The position numbers were made by a program, and so were the translations under genes. Positions 51,810 through 60,197 of a stretch of DNA of 64,000 nt are shown here, piece after piece. How positions within the stretch are numbered: position 1 is the first letter of the stretch; each line of letters begins with the position of its first letter. A model generated the notes under the pieces. That model saw only the letters and a list, made by a program, of their open reading frames with translations. It made no database searches and had not been told where the DNA came from. Origin of the DNA: Proluteimonas luteida (GTDB taxonomy: Bacteria > Pseudomonadota > Gammaproteobacteria > Xanthomonadales > Xanthomonadaceae); contig NZ_JAIWPT010000010.1 in NCBI RefSeq assembly GCF_021191695.1, forward strand, positions 62,001 through 126,000, written 5' to 3'.

Positions 51810-52867
51810 ACGCGACCGCCGACCGCATTGCAACGCCCGCCCCGGTCCGCACCGGCACGCCGGCCCATGCCACGCACCGGTTCCGCCTGCTGCTGCGACG
51901 CGAGTACTGGGAACACAGGGGCGGGATCTTCTGGGCGCCGCTGATCGCCGGCGGCATCTCGCTGCTGCTGTCGCTGGGCCTGCTGGTGGTGGCCATCGTC
52001 TTCGCCCACAGGTCGGCCGCGGACGGCAACACGGTCCTGATGGCCAGCAACGGCGTGACCATCAACGGGCTGGATCTCGGCGCGCTGGCCGCCCAGCTCA
52101 GCCGCGAGGACATGCGCCAGCTCGCCGACGGTCTGTATGTGACCTTGCTGATGGCCTCGAGCTGGCCGTTCATGGTCATGATCTTCGTCGCGTTCTTCTA
52201 CTGCCTGGGCGCGCTGTACGACGACCGCAAGGACCGCAGTGTGCTGTTCTGGAAGTCGCTGCCGATCTCCGACAGCGCCACGGTGCTGTCGAAGGTGGTC
52301 ACCGCGACGCTGGTGATCCCGCTGCTCGCCACGCTGATCGCGATCGTCACGATGCTGCTGTTCCTCGTCGCGCTGAGCATCGCGGCGGCCGCGCACGGCG
52401 CCAATCCGCTGCCGCTGCTGTGGGGCAACGGCACCGCGTTCCTGCTGGCCGCGCAGTACCTGGCCGCGATCCCGGTGTACGCGGCGTGGGCATTGCCGAC
52501 GGTCGGCTGGCTGCTGCTGTGCTCGGCCTGGGCGAAGTCCAAGCCGTTTCTGTGGGCGGTGCTGATCCCGGTCGCCTTCGGCGTGGCGGCGTCGATGACC
52601 GGCCTGCTGCAGCTGGCCGGCCTCGACCGCCACTGGCTGTGGGGCAACGTGATCGCACGGCTGCTGCTGGGCACGGTGCCGATGACCGGCGCCGACCTGT
52701 CCTACGTGCAGCGCTCGGCGATGCAGGGCGGCGACGTCACCGACCTGCTGAGCTTCGCCGGGGTCTACTCCAACTTCGCCACGCCGGCGATGTGGATCGG
52801 CATCGCCGGCGGCGCGCTGATGATCTTCCTGGCCATCCGCCTGCGCCGCTGGCGCGAGGAAGGCTGA
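51806..52867 (+). CDS. ABC transporter permease of the YtrA-type operon
   Basis: A 353-residue membrane protein with about six hydrophobic segments: residues 45-65 (FWAPLIAGGISLLLSLGLLVVAIV), 115-135, 160-190, 210-240, 250-270 and 325-345. The pattern of a cytoplasmic N terminus (HRFRLLLRREYWEHRGG), a large loop after helix 1, and RKDRSVLFWKSLPISD is typical of ABC-2 type permeases next to YtrA regulators. The substrate is unknown; related operons respond to cell-wall-active antibiotics. ATG at 51806 follows AAAGGAG and overlaps the ATPase stop. Confidence 0.88.
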   Translation: MNATADRIATPAPVRTGTPAHATHRFRLLLRREYWEHRGGIFWAPLIAGGISLLLSLGLLVVAIVFAHRSAADGNTVLMASNGVTINGLDLGALAAQLSREDMRQLADGLYVTLLMASSWPFMVMIFVAFFYCLGALYDDRKDRSVLFWKSLPISDSATVLSKVVTATLVIPLLATLIAIVTMLLFLVALSIAAAAHGANPLPLLWGNGTAFLLAAQYLAAIPVYAAWALPTVGWLLLCSAWAKSKPFLWAVLIPVAFGVAASMTGLLQLAGLDRHWLWGNVIARLLLGTVPMTGADLSYVQRSAMQGGDVTDLLSFAGVYSNFATPAMWIGIAGGALMIFLAIRLRRWREEG

Positions 52868-52937
52868 CCGCAATCCACGCCTTCCCGACACCGGTCGTCC
52901 GATCCGTCCGACCTCCCTGCCTACAGGAATCCACACC

Positions 52938-53804
52938 ATGCGCCGACTGCCCCGCCTCCCGCACCGCTCTTCCCGCCTGCCCGCCGCCCTGCTCTTGGCC
53001 GCGCTGCTCGCCGCGCCGCTGGCCGCCCTGGCCGACGGGCCGCAGTGCCGCAACAGCGAACCGCGCGACCTCGCGCTCGACCTCGCGGGCGTGCGTACCG
53101 TGCGCTTCGAGATCGGCAACAGCAAGCTGCGCATCGATGGCGCGGCCTCGCCGGACGCCACCCTGCGCGGCCGCGCCTGTGCGTCGTCGGACACCCAGCT
53201 GCGCAGTCTCGTGCTCGAGCAGCGCAAGTCCGGCGACACCCTGACCGTGAGCCTGCGGCGCGAGTCCTCCGGCAGCGGCTGGTTCGGCAACAACTACGCG
53301 TACCTGGACCTGGCCGGCCAGGTGCCGGCGGACGTGCTGGTGCAGGCGGTCGTCGGCTCCGGCGATGCCTGGGTGACCGGGGTATCGGCGGCCAGCGCCG
53401 ATGTCGGCTCCGGCGACGCCGAGCTGCGCCGCGTCGCCGGCCGCGTCACCGCGAAGGTGGGATCGGGCGACATCAAGCTCGACGACGTCGGCACGCTGAA
53501 GGTGCTGTCGATCGGCTCCGGCGACATCGATGCGCGCAACGTGCGCGGCGCGGTCGAGGTCGGCAGCGTCGGCTCCGGCGACCTGGAGCTGCAGAAGGTC
53601 GGCGGCGACGTGCGCGTCGGCAGCCTCGGCTCGGGCGACATCGACGTGCGTGACGTCGGTGGCAGCGTGCGTGTCGACTCGATCGGCTCGGGCGACCTCG
53701 ATGTCCGCGGCGTCGCCGGCGACTTCGAGGTCGGCAGCAAGGGCAGCGGCGACATCTCGCACCGCGACGTCCGCGGCGCCGTGACCCTGCCGCGCCGGCG
53801 CTGA
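52938..53804 (+). CDS. Exported GSGD-repeat protein (DUF4097/DUF2807-like)
   Basis: A 288-residue protein with a signal peptide (LPAALLLAALLAAPLAALADG). From about residue 135 it has eight GSGD units spaced 17-19 residues apart (for example VGSGDIKLDDVGTLKVLSI), predicting a right-handed beta-helix or beta-solenoid of the putative auto-transporter adhesin-like head domain type. It lies 70 bases after the permease, on the same strand, and shares the operon's neighbourhood in related genomes to my knowledge. It is probably a periplasmic or surface protein; no enzymatic motif is seen. Confidence 0.83.
   Translation: MRRLPRLPHRSSRLPAALLLAALLAAPLAALADGPQCRNSEPRDLALDLAGVRTVRFEIGNSKLRIDGAASPDATLRGRACASSDTQLRSLVLEQRKSGDTLTVSLRRESSGSGWFGNNYAYLDLAGQVPADVLVQAVVGSGDAWVTGVSAASADVGSGDAELRRVAGRVTAKVGSGDIKLDDVGTLKVLSIGSGDIDARNVRGAVEVGSVGSGDLELQKVGGDVRVGSLGSGDIDVRDVGGSVRVDSIGSGDLDVRGVAGDFEVGSKGSGDISHRDVRGAVTLPRRR
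53515..53760 (+). repeat. Coding 57-base tandem repeats in the GSGD protein gene
   Basis: Four or more consecutive units of 57 bases (19 codons) each start with GG(C/T)TC(C/G)GG(C/T)GAC. DNA identity is high at the GSGD codons and lower elsewhere. Upstream units are 51-54 bases. Confidence 0.7.
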
Positions 53805-53855
53805 GCCCCGCCCCGCGTTTTCCCCGGCCACATCCGCCACAGCCTGGAGCCCGCC

Positions 53856-54530
53856 ATGCGCCGTCGAACCCCCGTTGCTACCCCTGCCCGTGCCGCCGCC
53901 GTCGCACTGCTGGCCGGCGCCGCGCTGCTGTCCGCCGCCTGCAGCCGCGCGCCCGAACCGCTGGTCCAGGTCGACGGTGGCGAGGATGTCCTCGACCTGC
54001 AGGCCGATGCCTCCGGCTCGCTGCTCGGCGACAGGGACATCACCCTCAGCGCGGCCGGCCACCCCAGGGTCAAGGTCACCGCGGCCGGCGACTTCATCGT
54101 CGACGGCAAACCGCTCGACCTCAGCGCCGAACAGCGCGCACTGGTGCTGGCCTATCGCGGCGAGATCGACGGCGTCGCCCGCAAGGGCGTGGAGATCGGC
54201 AAGCAGGGCGCCGCATTCGGGGTCAGCACCGCGGCCGCGGCGTTGCGCGGCGCGTTCTCCGGCGACAATGCCGATACCCAGGCGAAGATCGAAGCCGAGG
54301 CCGAGCGCTTCAAGCAGCAGGCACTGGCGATCTGCGACAACGTCGCCGCGGTGAAGCAGGCGCAGGACCGGCTGTCGGCCGCACTGCCGGCATTCGCGCC
54401 GTATGCGGAAATCGACGACAGCGACGTCGACGAATGCGGCAGCGACCGCAGCGTCGCCCGCGCGGTCGGTCGCGATGGCTGGAACCCCGCCGCGGAAGCG
54501 GACGCCGCTGCGGAAACCGCAGCCGAATAG
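53856..54530 (+). CDS. YggN-type lipoprotein (DUF2884)
   Basis: A 224-residue protein with a lipoprotein signal ending LLSAAC (Cys29). The body resembles the YggN/DUF2884 family: DRDITLSAAGHPRVKVTAAGDFIVDGKPLDLS, QRALVLAYRGEIDGV, then a helical region KIEAEAERFKQQALAICDNV and a low-complexity Ala/Glu tail. The family has no assigned function. It ends the YtrA-type gene group, 51 bases after the GSGD protein. Start at 53856. Confidence 0.82.
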   Translation: MRRRTPVATPARAAAVALLAGAALLSAACSRAPEPLVQVDGGEDVLDLQADASGSLLGDRDITLSAAGHPRVKVTAAGDFIVDGKPLDLSAEQRALVLAYRGEIDGVARKGVEIGKQGAAFGVSTAAAALRGAFSGDNADTQAKIEAEAERFKQQALAICDNVAAVKQAQDRLSAALPAFAPYAEIDDSDVDECGSDRSVARAVGRDGWNPAAEADAAAETAAE

Positions 54531-54545
54531 CGTCGCATCCCTCCT

Positions 54546-54609
54546 GTCGGGCCACGGCCCGACCTGCGACGAGGCAGCCCGGGCACGCTGGGGCGGGTCT
54601 CGACCCGCC
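54546..54609. repeat. Two single REP-like hairpins after the YggN-type gene
   Basis: GTCGGGCC-AC-GGCCCGAC followed by CTGC (54546-54567) is a variant of the GCAGGTCGG type, and GGCGGGTC-TC-GACCCGCC (54592-54609) is a family-B hairpin without its GTAG foot. They lie between convergent genes. Confidence 0.6.
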
Positions 54610-54642
54610 GCCCCCGTCAACGCGCGAATGTCGGGCCCGCGA

Positions 54643-56049
54643 TCAGCCGCCGCTGCCGCCGTGGATGCCGCCCTGGGTCAGCGCGGCCGGGTCGAGCAGC
54701 TTCTGCAGCGCCGCCGCGTCGAGCCCGCTGTCCTCCAGCGCGACATCCAGCACCGGGCGGTTCTCCTTGTAGGCCCGCTTGGCGATCGCGGCGGCCTTCT
54801 CGTAGCCGATGATCGGATTCAGCGCGGTCACCAGGATCGGGTTGCGCGCCAGCGCCGCCTCGACGTTGTCGCGGCGGACCTTGAGCCCGGCGATCGCGCT
54901 GTCGGCCAGCAGCCGCGACACGTTCGACAGCAGCTTGATCGAATCCAGCAGGTTGGCCGCGATCAGCGGCAGCGCGACGTTGAGCTGGAAGTTGCCGGTC
55001 TGACCGGCCACGGTGATCGCGGCGTGATGGCCGATGACCTGCGCGGCGGCCATCACCGTCGCCTCCGGAATCACCGGGTTGACCTTGCCCGGCATGATCG
55101 AGCTGCCCGGCTGCAGCGCCGGCAGTTCGATCTCGCCCAGCCCGCCGAGCGGCCCTGAGTTCATCCAGCGCAGGTCGTTGGCGATCTTGATCAGGGCGAC
55201 CGCCAGTGCGTTGAGCTGGCCCGACAGCTCCACCGCGTCGTCCTGGGTGGCGATGCCCTCGAACCTGTCGGTCGCCGACTCGAAGGTGCTGCGGGTCAGC
55301 GTCGACAGCGCCCGGCTGACCTTCTTCCCGAACTGCGGATGGGCGTTGATGCCGGTGCCGATCGCGGTGCCGCCGATCGGCAGCCGGCGCAGCCGCTTGA
55401 GCGTATCGGTCAGCCGCGCCTCGGCCGAGGCGAGCTGCGACGACCACGCGCCGAACTCCTGCGCGAAGGTCAGCGGCATCGCGTCCATCAGGTGGGTGCG
55501 ACCGGTCTTGACCACCTTGGCCAGCGACTTGCCGCGCCTGTCGATCGTGCGGCGCAGGTGCTTGAGCGCCGGCAGCAGGTCCTCGACGACGGCCAGCTGC
55601 GCCGAGACCCGGATCGCGGTCGGCACCACGTCGTTGGAACTCTGGCCCAGGTTCACGTGGTCGTTGGGATGGACCTTGCGGGTCGCGGTCGAGGCCAGCG
55701 TCGCGATGACCTCGTTGGCGTTCATGTTCGACGAGGTGCCCGAGCCGGTCTGGTAGATGTCGACCGGGAACTGGGCGTCGTAGTCGCCGTCGGCGACCTT
55801 CAGCGCGGCGCTGCGGATGGCCTTGCCGCCGGTTGCCGACAGCAAGCCGAGGTCCGCGTTGACCTCGGCGGCGGCGGCCTTGATCAGCCCCAGCGCACGG
55901 ATGAAGCCGCGCGGCATCGGCTGGCCGGAGACCGGGAAGTTCTGCACCGCGCGCTGGGTCTGCGCGCCCCACAGGGCGTCGGCGGGGACCTGCAGTTCGC
56001 CCATGCTGTCGTGTTCGGTACGGAAAGCGTCTTGCGCGGGTTTGCTCAT
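54643..56049 (-). CDS. fumC: Fumarate hydratase, class II
   Basis: A 468-residue iron-free fumarase of the fumarase/aspartase superfamily, active as a cytoplasmic tetramer. The signature GSSIMPGKVNP is near residue 315, with TGSGTSSNMNANEV near 95-108 and LGQSSNDVVPTA at about 130-142. It begins MSKPAQDAFRTEHDSMGELQVPADALWGAQTQR. Together with the class I enzyme at the left end of the window it gives oxygen-robust and iron-dependent versions of the same step. Start ATG at 56047-56049. Divergent from purB with 150 bases between the starts. Confidence 0.95.
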   Translation of the reverse strand: MSKPAQDAFRTEHDSMGELQVPADALWGAQTQRAVQNFPVSGQPMPRGFIRALGLIKAAAAEVNADLGLLSATGGKAIRSAALKVADGDYDAQFPVDIYQTGSGTSSNMNANEVIATLASTATRKVHPNDHVNLGQSSNDVVPTAIRVSAQLAVVEDLLPALKHLRRTIDRRGKSLAKVVKTGRTHLMDAMPLTFAQEFGAWSSQLASAEARLTDTLKRLRRLPIGGTAIGTGINAHPQFGKKVSRALSTLTRSTFESATDRFEGIATQDDAVELSGQLNALAVALIKIANDLRWMNSGPLGGLGEIELPALQPGSSIMPGKVNPVIPEATVMAAAQVIGHHAAITVAGQTGNFQLNVALPLIAANLLDSIKLLSNVSRLLADSAIAGLKVRRDNVEAALARNPILVTALNPIIGYEKAAAIAKRAYKENRPVLDVALEDSGLDAAALQKLLDPAALTQGGIHGGSGG

Positions 56050-56199
56050 CTTGTTTCGGCTCCAGGGGAATGCGATGGGAGGCTGGCGACATCGCTGGCG
56101 GGCCCGCTCAGGATACGCGAGCGCTCGTGCACGGGGGGCGGCACGCCGCGGGCGCAGGCGCTAAAATGATCGCTTCGCCCGCCGCGCCCGAATCCCGCC

Positions 56200-57582
56200 A
56201 TGACCGACGCTCCGAAGATCGAAGCCGCCCTGCTCGCGCTGTCCCCGCTCGACGGCCGCTATGCCTCGAAGGTCGATGCGCTGCGCCCGATCTTCTCCGA
56301 GTACGGGCTGATCCACGCGCGGATGAAGGTCGAGATCGAGTGGCTGATCGCGCTGGCCGACGAGCCCGGGATCCCGGAACTGCCGGCCTTCGACGACGCC
56401 TCGCGCACGCGCCTGCGGGCGCTCGCCGACAGCTTTTCGGTCGCCGACGCGGCCCGGGTCAAGGCCATCGAACGCACCACCAACCACGACGTCAAGGCGG
56501 TCGAGTACTTCATCAAGGAACGGCTGCGCGACGACGTGGCGCTGGCGCCGGCGCTGGAGTTCGTGCATTTCGCCTGCACCAGCGAGGACATCAACAACCT
56601 GTCCTACGCGCTGATGCTGGCCGAGGCGCGGCAGACCGTGCTGCTGCCGGCGCTCGACACCCTGATCCGGACGCTGCGCGCGATGGCCCACGCGCATGCG
56701 GCGCAGCCGTTGCTGTCGCGCACGCACGGCCAGACCGCCTCGCCGACGACGGTCGGCAAGGAGATCGCCAATGTCGTCGCGCGCCTGCAGCGCCAGGGCG
56801 AGGCGCTCGGCAGCGTGGCGCTGACCGGCAAGATCAACGGCGCGGTCGGCAACTACAACGCGCACGTCGTGGCCTACCCCGACGTCGACTGGCCGGCGTT
56901 CGCGCAGCGCTTCGTCGAATCGCTGGGGATCGAGTTCAATCCCTTCACCACCCAGATCGAACCGCACGACTGCGTCGCCGAGATCAGCGACGTGCACAAG
57001 CGCATCAACACCATCGGCATCGACCTGTGCCGCGACGTCTGGGGTTACATCTCGCTGGGCTATTTCAGGCAGGCGCTGAAGGAAGGCGAGGTCGGCAGCT
57101 CGACGATGCCGCACAAGGTCAACCCGATCGATTTCGAGAACGCCGAAGGCAATTTCGGCATCGCCAATGCGCTGTTCGAGCACTTCGCCGCGAAGCTGCC
57201 GGTCAGCCGCTGGCAGCGCGACCTGACCGACTCGACGGTGCTGCGCGCGCTCGGCACCGCGTTCGGCCACACCCTGGTCGCGCTGGACGCGCTGCAGCGC
57301 GGACTGGGCAAGCTCAGCACCAACCCCGAGCGCCTGGCCGCCGATCTCGACGCGTCGTGGGAAGTGCTGGCCGAGGCCGTGCAGACGGTGATGCGCCGCC
57401 ACGGCCTGCCCAATCCCTACGAGCAGCTGAAGGCGCTGACCCGCGGCCAGGGCATCACCGCGGCGTCGATGCAGGCGTTCGTCGACGGCCTCGACCTGCC
57501 CGATGCCGACAAGGCGCGGCTGCGGGCGCTGGTCCCGGGCAGCTACATCGGCCTGGCCGAACGGCTGGCGCGGGAAGTCTGA
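56200..57582 (+). CDS. purB: Adenylosuccinate lyase
   Basis: A 460-residue enzyme of purine synthesis that splits SAICAR and adenylosuccinate with release of fumarate. It opens IEAALLALSPLDGRYASKVDALRPIFSEYGLIHARMKVEIEW and carries the superfamily signature SSTMPHKVNPIDFENAEGN near residue 300; RTHGQTASPTTVGKE lies near 175. It belongs to the E. coli-like PurB branch. The ATG at 56200 begins MTDAPKIEA. TAAAAT at 56162-56167 is a possible -10 element. Confidence 0.96.
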   Translation: MTDAPKIEAALLALSPLDGRYASKVDALRPIFSEYGLIHARMKVEIEWLIALADEPGIPELPAFDDASRTRLRALADSFSVADAARVKAIERTTNHDVKAVEYFIKERLRDDVALAPALEFVHFACTSEDINNLSYALMLAEARQTVLLPALDTLIRTLRAMAHAHAAQPLLSRTHGQTASPTTVGKEIANVVARLQRQGEALGSVALTGKINGAVGNYNAHVVAYPDVDWPAFAQRFVESLGIEFNPFTTQIEPHDCVAEISDVHKRINTIGIDLCRDVWGYISLGYFRQALKEGEVGSSTMPHKVNPIDFENAEGNFGIANALFEHFAAKLPVSRWQRDLTDSTVLRALGTAFGHTLVALDALQRGLGKLSTNPERLAADLDASWEVLAEAVQTVMRRHGLPNPYEQLKALTRGQGITAASMQAFVDGLDLPDADKARLRALVPGSYIGLAERLAREV

Positions 57583-57622
57583 GCCGCGCCACGGCGGCTG
57601 TCTCGCGGTTCCCTTTCGGACC

Positions 57623-57707
57623 CGTCGTTCCCGCGCAGGCGGGAACCCGGCGTCTTTCGTCCGGATCGCCTGCAAACCACCGGATTCCCGCCTGCGCGGG
57701 AACGACG
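57623..57707. repeat. Inverted repeat pair after purB
   Basis: CGTCGTTCCCGCGCAGGCGGGAA at the left faces TTCCCGCCTGCGCGGGAACGACG at the right, each a hairpin in itself. Forms a BIME-like unit of a further repeat family, lacking the GTAG foot. Confidence 0.7.
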
Positions 57708-57838
57708 TCGACCGGAAATCACCGCAAGCGCGCCGCCACGACGGGCGGCGCAGCTCGCAGGCATGCGTTCCGATCATTGCGACACCATCTCCACGCGGGC
57801 TCGGGCAGGCTTGCCGCAAGTCGTCCGGAGTCCCCGCC

Positions 57839-58414
57839 ATGCCGCAAGTCGCCAAGCGTCAACAGGCAGGATCGCATCCCCTTGCCCCGCTGCACCTGCT
57901 TCCGGCATGCCTGCTGGCGTCGGCGCTGGCCGCCTGCGGGACCGACGGCGACAGCCAGCGCGGGTCGGCCTCGACCGACCCGGCCGAAGCCGGCCGCCAG
58001 GTGCTGTCGGCGACGACCGGCGGCGAACTGGTGGATCCCGCCAGCGGCGCGCTGTGCACCGGCAACGACGTGCGCATCACCCGCGACGATTTCCGCATCG
58101 TGCTCGACGGCGACTGCGGCGCGGTCGTCGTCACCGCGTCCAACGGCACCCTGAACGTCGCCAGCGCGGCATCGCTGCATGTCGAGGGCAACCACGTCAC
58201 CGTGCTCAATACGAAAGTCGGCGACGTCGAGGTCGGTGGCCGCGACAACACCCTGAACCTGACCGAGGCCGGCAACGTGCGCATCGCCGGCGACAGCAAC
58301 AGCGTGCTCGCGCGCCACGTCGACTCGGTCGAGTTCACCGGCACCGGCAACCTGATCAATCCCGACAACACGCCGCCGGTCGAGGACAACGGTCGCGGCA
58401 ACCGCGTGCTGTAG
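57839..58414 (+). CDS. DUF3060-type lipoprotein
   Basis: A 191-residue protein with a long lipoprotein-like leader ending LASALAAC (Cys33). The body is a repeated beta pattern typical of DUF3060/beta-helix proteins (DDFRIVLDGDCGAVVVTASNGTLNVASAASLHVEGNHVTVLNTKVGDVEVGG is described over residues 75-135). Function unknown; the fold is similar in style to the GSGD protein of the YtrA-type operon but shorter. Start at 57839. It stands between the purB repeat and the VOC gene. Confidence 0.78.
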   Translation: MPQVAKRQQAGSHPLAPLHLLPACLLASALAACGTDGDSQRGSASTDPAEAGRQVLSATTGGELVDPASGALCTGNDVRITRDDFRIVLDGDCGAVVVTASNGTLNVASAASLHVEGNHVTVLNTKVGDVEVGGRDNTLNLTEAGNVRIAGDSNSVLARHVDSVEFTGTGNLINPDNTPPVEDNGRGNRVL

Positions 58415-58448
58415 GCCGTGGCCCGCACACAGCGGACGACCCGACGCC

Positions 58449-58850
58449 ATGCGCCTGCTGCTGAACATCGACGTCGACGACCTCGACGCCGCCTGCCGCT
58501 TCTACGTCGACGCGTTCGGACTCGCCCCCGGCCGCCGGCTCGGGGATTCGGTCGTCGAGCTGCTGGGCGCCGAGGTGCCGCTGTACCTGCTGTGCAACCC
58601 GCCGGGCAGCATCGCCGCCGGCGCCGCAGTGCGCGACTACCGGCGCCACTGGACGCCGCTGCACGTCGATGTCGTGGTCGACGACCTCGACGCGGCACTG
58701 GCGCGCGCACGCGCCGCCGGCGCCGCCCAGGAAGGCGACATCCGCGACGCGCCCTACGGCCGGATCGTGCAGCTGGCCGACCCGTTCGGCCACGGCTGGT
58801 GCCTGATCGCCTTCAACGCCCTCGGCTACGACGCCATCGCGGACGGATGA
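58449..58850 (+). CDS. VOC family (glyoxalase-like) protein
   Basis: A 133-residue vicinal-oxygen-chelate protein with two beta-alpha-beta-beta-beta units. The start MRLLLNIDVDDLDAACRFYVDAFGL and the end YGRIVQLADPFGHGWCLIAF are typical; candidate metal ligands are His in LHVDVVVDDL and others at the family positions, but a complete set cannot be assigned. The substrate is unknown; glyoxalase, bleomycin-resistance or dioxygenase-like roles are possible. 34 bases after the DUF3060 gene. Start at 58449. Confidence 0.83.
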   Translation: MRLLLNIDVDDLDAACRFYVDAFGLAPGRRLGDSVVELLGAEVPLYLLCNPPGSIAAGAAVRDYRRHWTPLHVDVVVDDLDAALARARAAGAAQEGDIRDAPYGRIVQLADPFGHGWCLIAFNALGYDAIADG

Positions 58851-58991
58851 GAATTCCGCCTGCGCCCGGCGGCCGGAGGCGGCTGCGACGCCGCCATGCG
58901 ACACGTGCCGGGTGCCTGTCCGGGTACCGGACCGCGCCGCCGCCGCGGGCCGGCGGTGCGGGCGCCATGCCGATCCTTTAGGCTTGCGCGC

Positions 58992-60197
58992 ATGAGCACA
59001 CTCCCCTTCGAAATCGACGCCGGCGGCCGCGGACCGCTCGGCATGCCGCCCGCCGAATTCCTGCGCGACTACTGGCAGAAGCGCCCGCTGCTGATCCGCG
59101 ATGCCTTTCCCGGCTTCCAGGCGCCGCTGCAGCCCGAGGACCTGGCCGGGCTGGCCTGCGAGGAATTCGCCCTCGCCCGCCTGATCCGCCACGACCGCGC
59201 CCGCGACGGCTGGACGGTCGACAACGGCCCCTTCGAGGAAGCGCTGTTCCCGGGCCTCGGCGACCACGACTGGACCCTGCTGGTGCAGGACGTCGACAAA
59301 TGGGATGCCGACGTCGCCGCGCTGCTGCCGCATTTCGCGTTCCTGCCGCGCTGGCGCATCGACGACGTCATGGTCAGTTTCGCCGCGACCGGCGGCTCGG
59401 TCGGCGCGCATGTCGACCAGTACGACGTGTTCCTGCTGCAGGGCCTGGGCCATCGGCGCTGGCAGATCGACGCCTCGCAGGCGATGGGCCGCGGGCTGCC
59501 GCCGCAGGACTTCCGCGACGACGTCGAGCTGAAGCTGCTGCGCGCCTTCACCCCGACCCACGACTGGGTGCTGGGGCCCGGCGACATGCTGTACCTGCCG
59601 CCGATGGTGCCGCACCACGGCGTCGCCGAGGATCCCTGCCTGACCTTCTCGGTCGGCATGCGCGCGCCCTCGGCCGCCGAACTGATGGGCGACTACATCG
59701 ACACCCTGGCGGCGGAGGCCGACGACTCGATCCGCTATCACGACGAGACCCTCACGGTCCCGAAGGATCCCAACGAGATCGACGCCGACGCGATGGCGCG
59801 TGTGGTCGAGGCGCTGAACGTCATGCGCATGAACGATCCCGACCGCCTCGGCGACTGGTTCGGGCGCTTCATCACCGGCTATCGCAATGCCCACCAGGTC
59901 ATGCCCGGCGACCCGCCGCCGCCAAGGATCGAACTGGAATGGCTGCTGTCGCAGGGCCAGGCCGTGCTGCAGCGCAATCCGTTCTCGCGCATGGCCTGGC
60001 GGCGCGCGGCCAGGGGGGCGCGGCTGTTCGTCGCCGGCGCGGATCTCGCCCTGCCGGTCCGCGACGCGCGCACCCTGGCCGCCGCTGCGCGGATCGACGG
60101 CGGCACCTATGCGGCGCTGTCCGAGGCCGGCCGCGATGCGCTGCTGGAACTGCTGGCCCAGGGCCACTACTCGCTGCTGGCGGACGACGACGCATGA
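58992..60197 (+). CDS. roxA: Ribosomal protein L16 arginine hydroxylase RoxA (YcfD)
   Basis: A 401-residue JmjC-type 2-oxoglutarate oxygenase that hydroxylates an arginine of ribosomal protein uL16. The iron triad is His140 and Asp142 in GAHVDQYDVFLLQ and a His at 208/209 in MVPHHGVAED; the C-terminal dimerisation and winged-helix parts follow. It starts MSTLPFEIDAGGRGPLGMPPAEFLRDYWQKRPLLIR. The ATG at 58992 lacks a clear ribosome site but follows a -10-like TTTAGG. The stop overlaps the next gene by 4 bases. Confidence 0.93.
   Translation: MSTLPFEIDAGGRGPLGMPPAEFLRDYWQKRPLLIRDAFPGFQAPLQPEDLAGLACEEFALARLIRHDRARDGWTVDNGPFEEALFPGLGDHDWTLLVQDVDKWDADVAALLPHFAFLPRWRIDDVMVSFAATGGSVGAHVDQYDVFLLQGLGHRRWQIDASQAMGRGLPPQDFRDDVELKLLRAFTPTHDWVLGPGDMLYLPPMVPHHGVAEDPCLTFSVGMRAPSAAELMGDYIDTLAAEADDSIRYHDETLTVPKDPNEIDADAMARVVEALNVMRMNDPDRLGDWFGRFITGYRNAHQVMPGDPPPPRIELEWLLSQGQAVLQRNPFSRMAWRRAARGARLFVAGADLALPVRDARTLAAAARIDGGTYAALSEAGRDALLELLAQGHYSLLADDDA

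Noticed and set aside
53340-53770. RTX calcium-binding repeats
   Set aside because: The unit is GSGD with 17-19 residue spacing, not the GGxGxDxxx nonapeptide.
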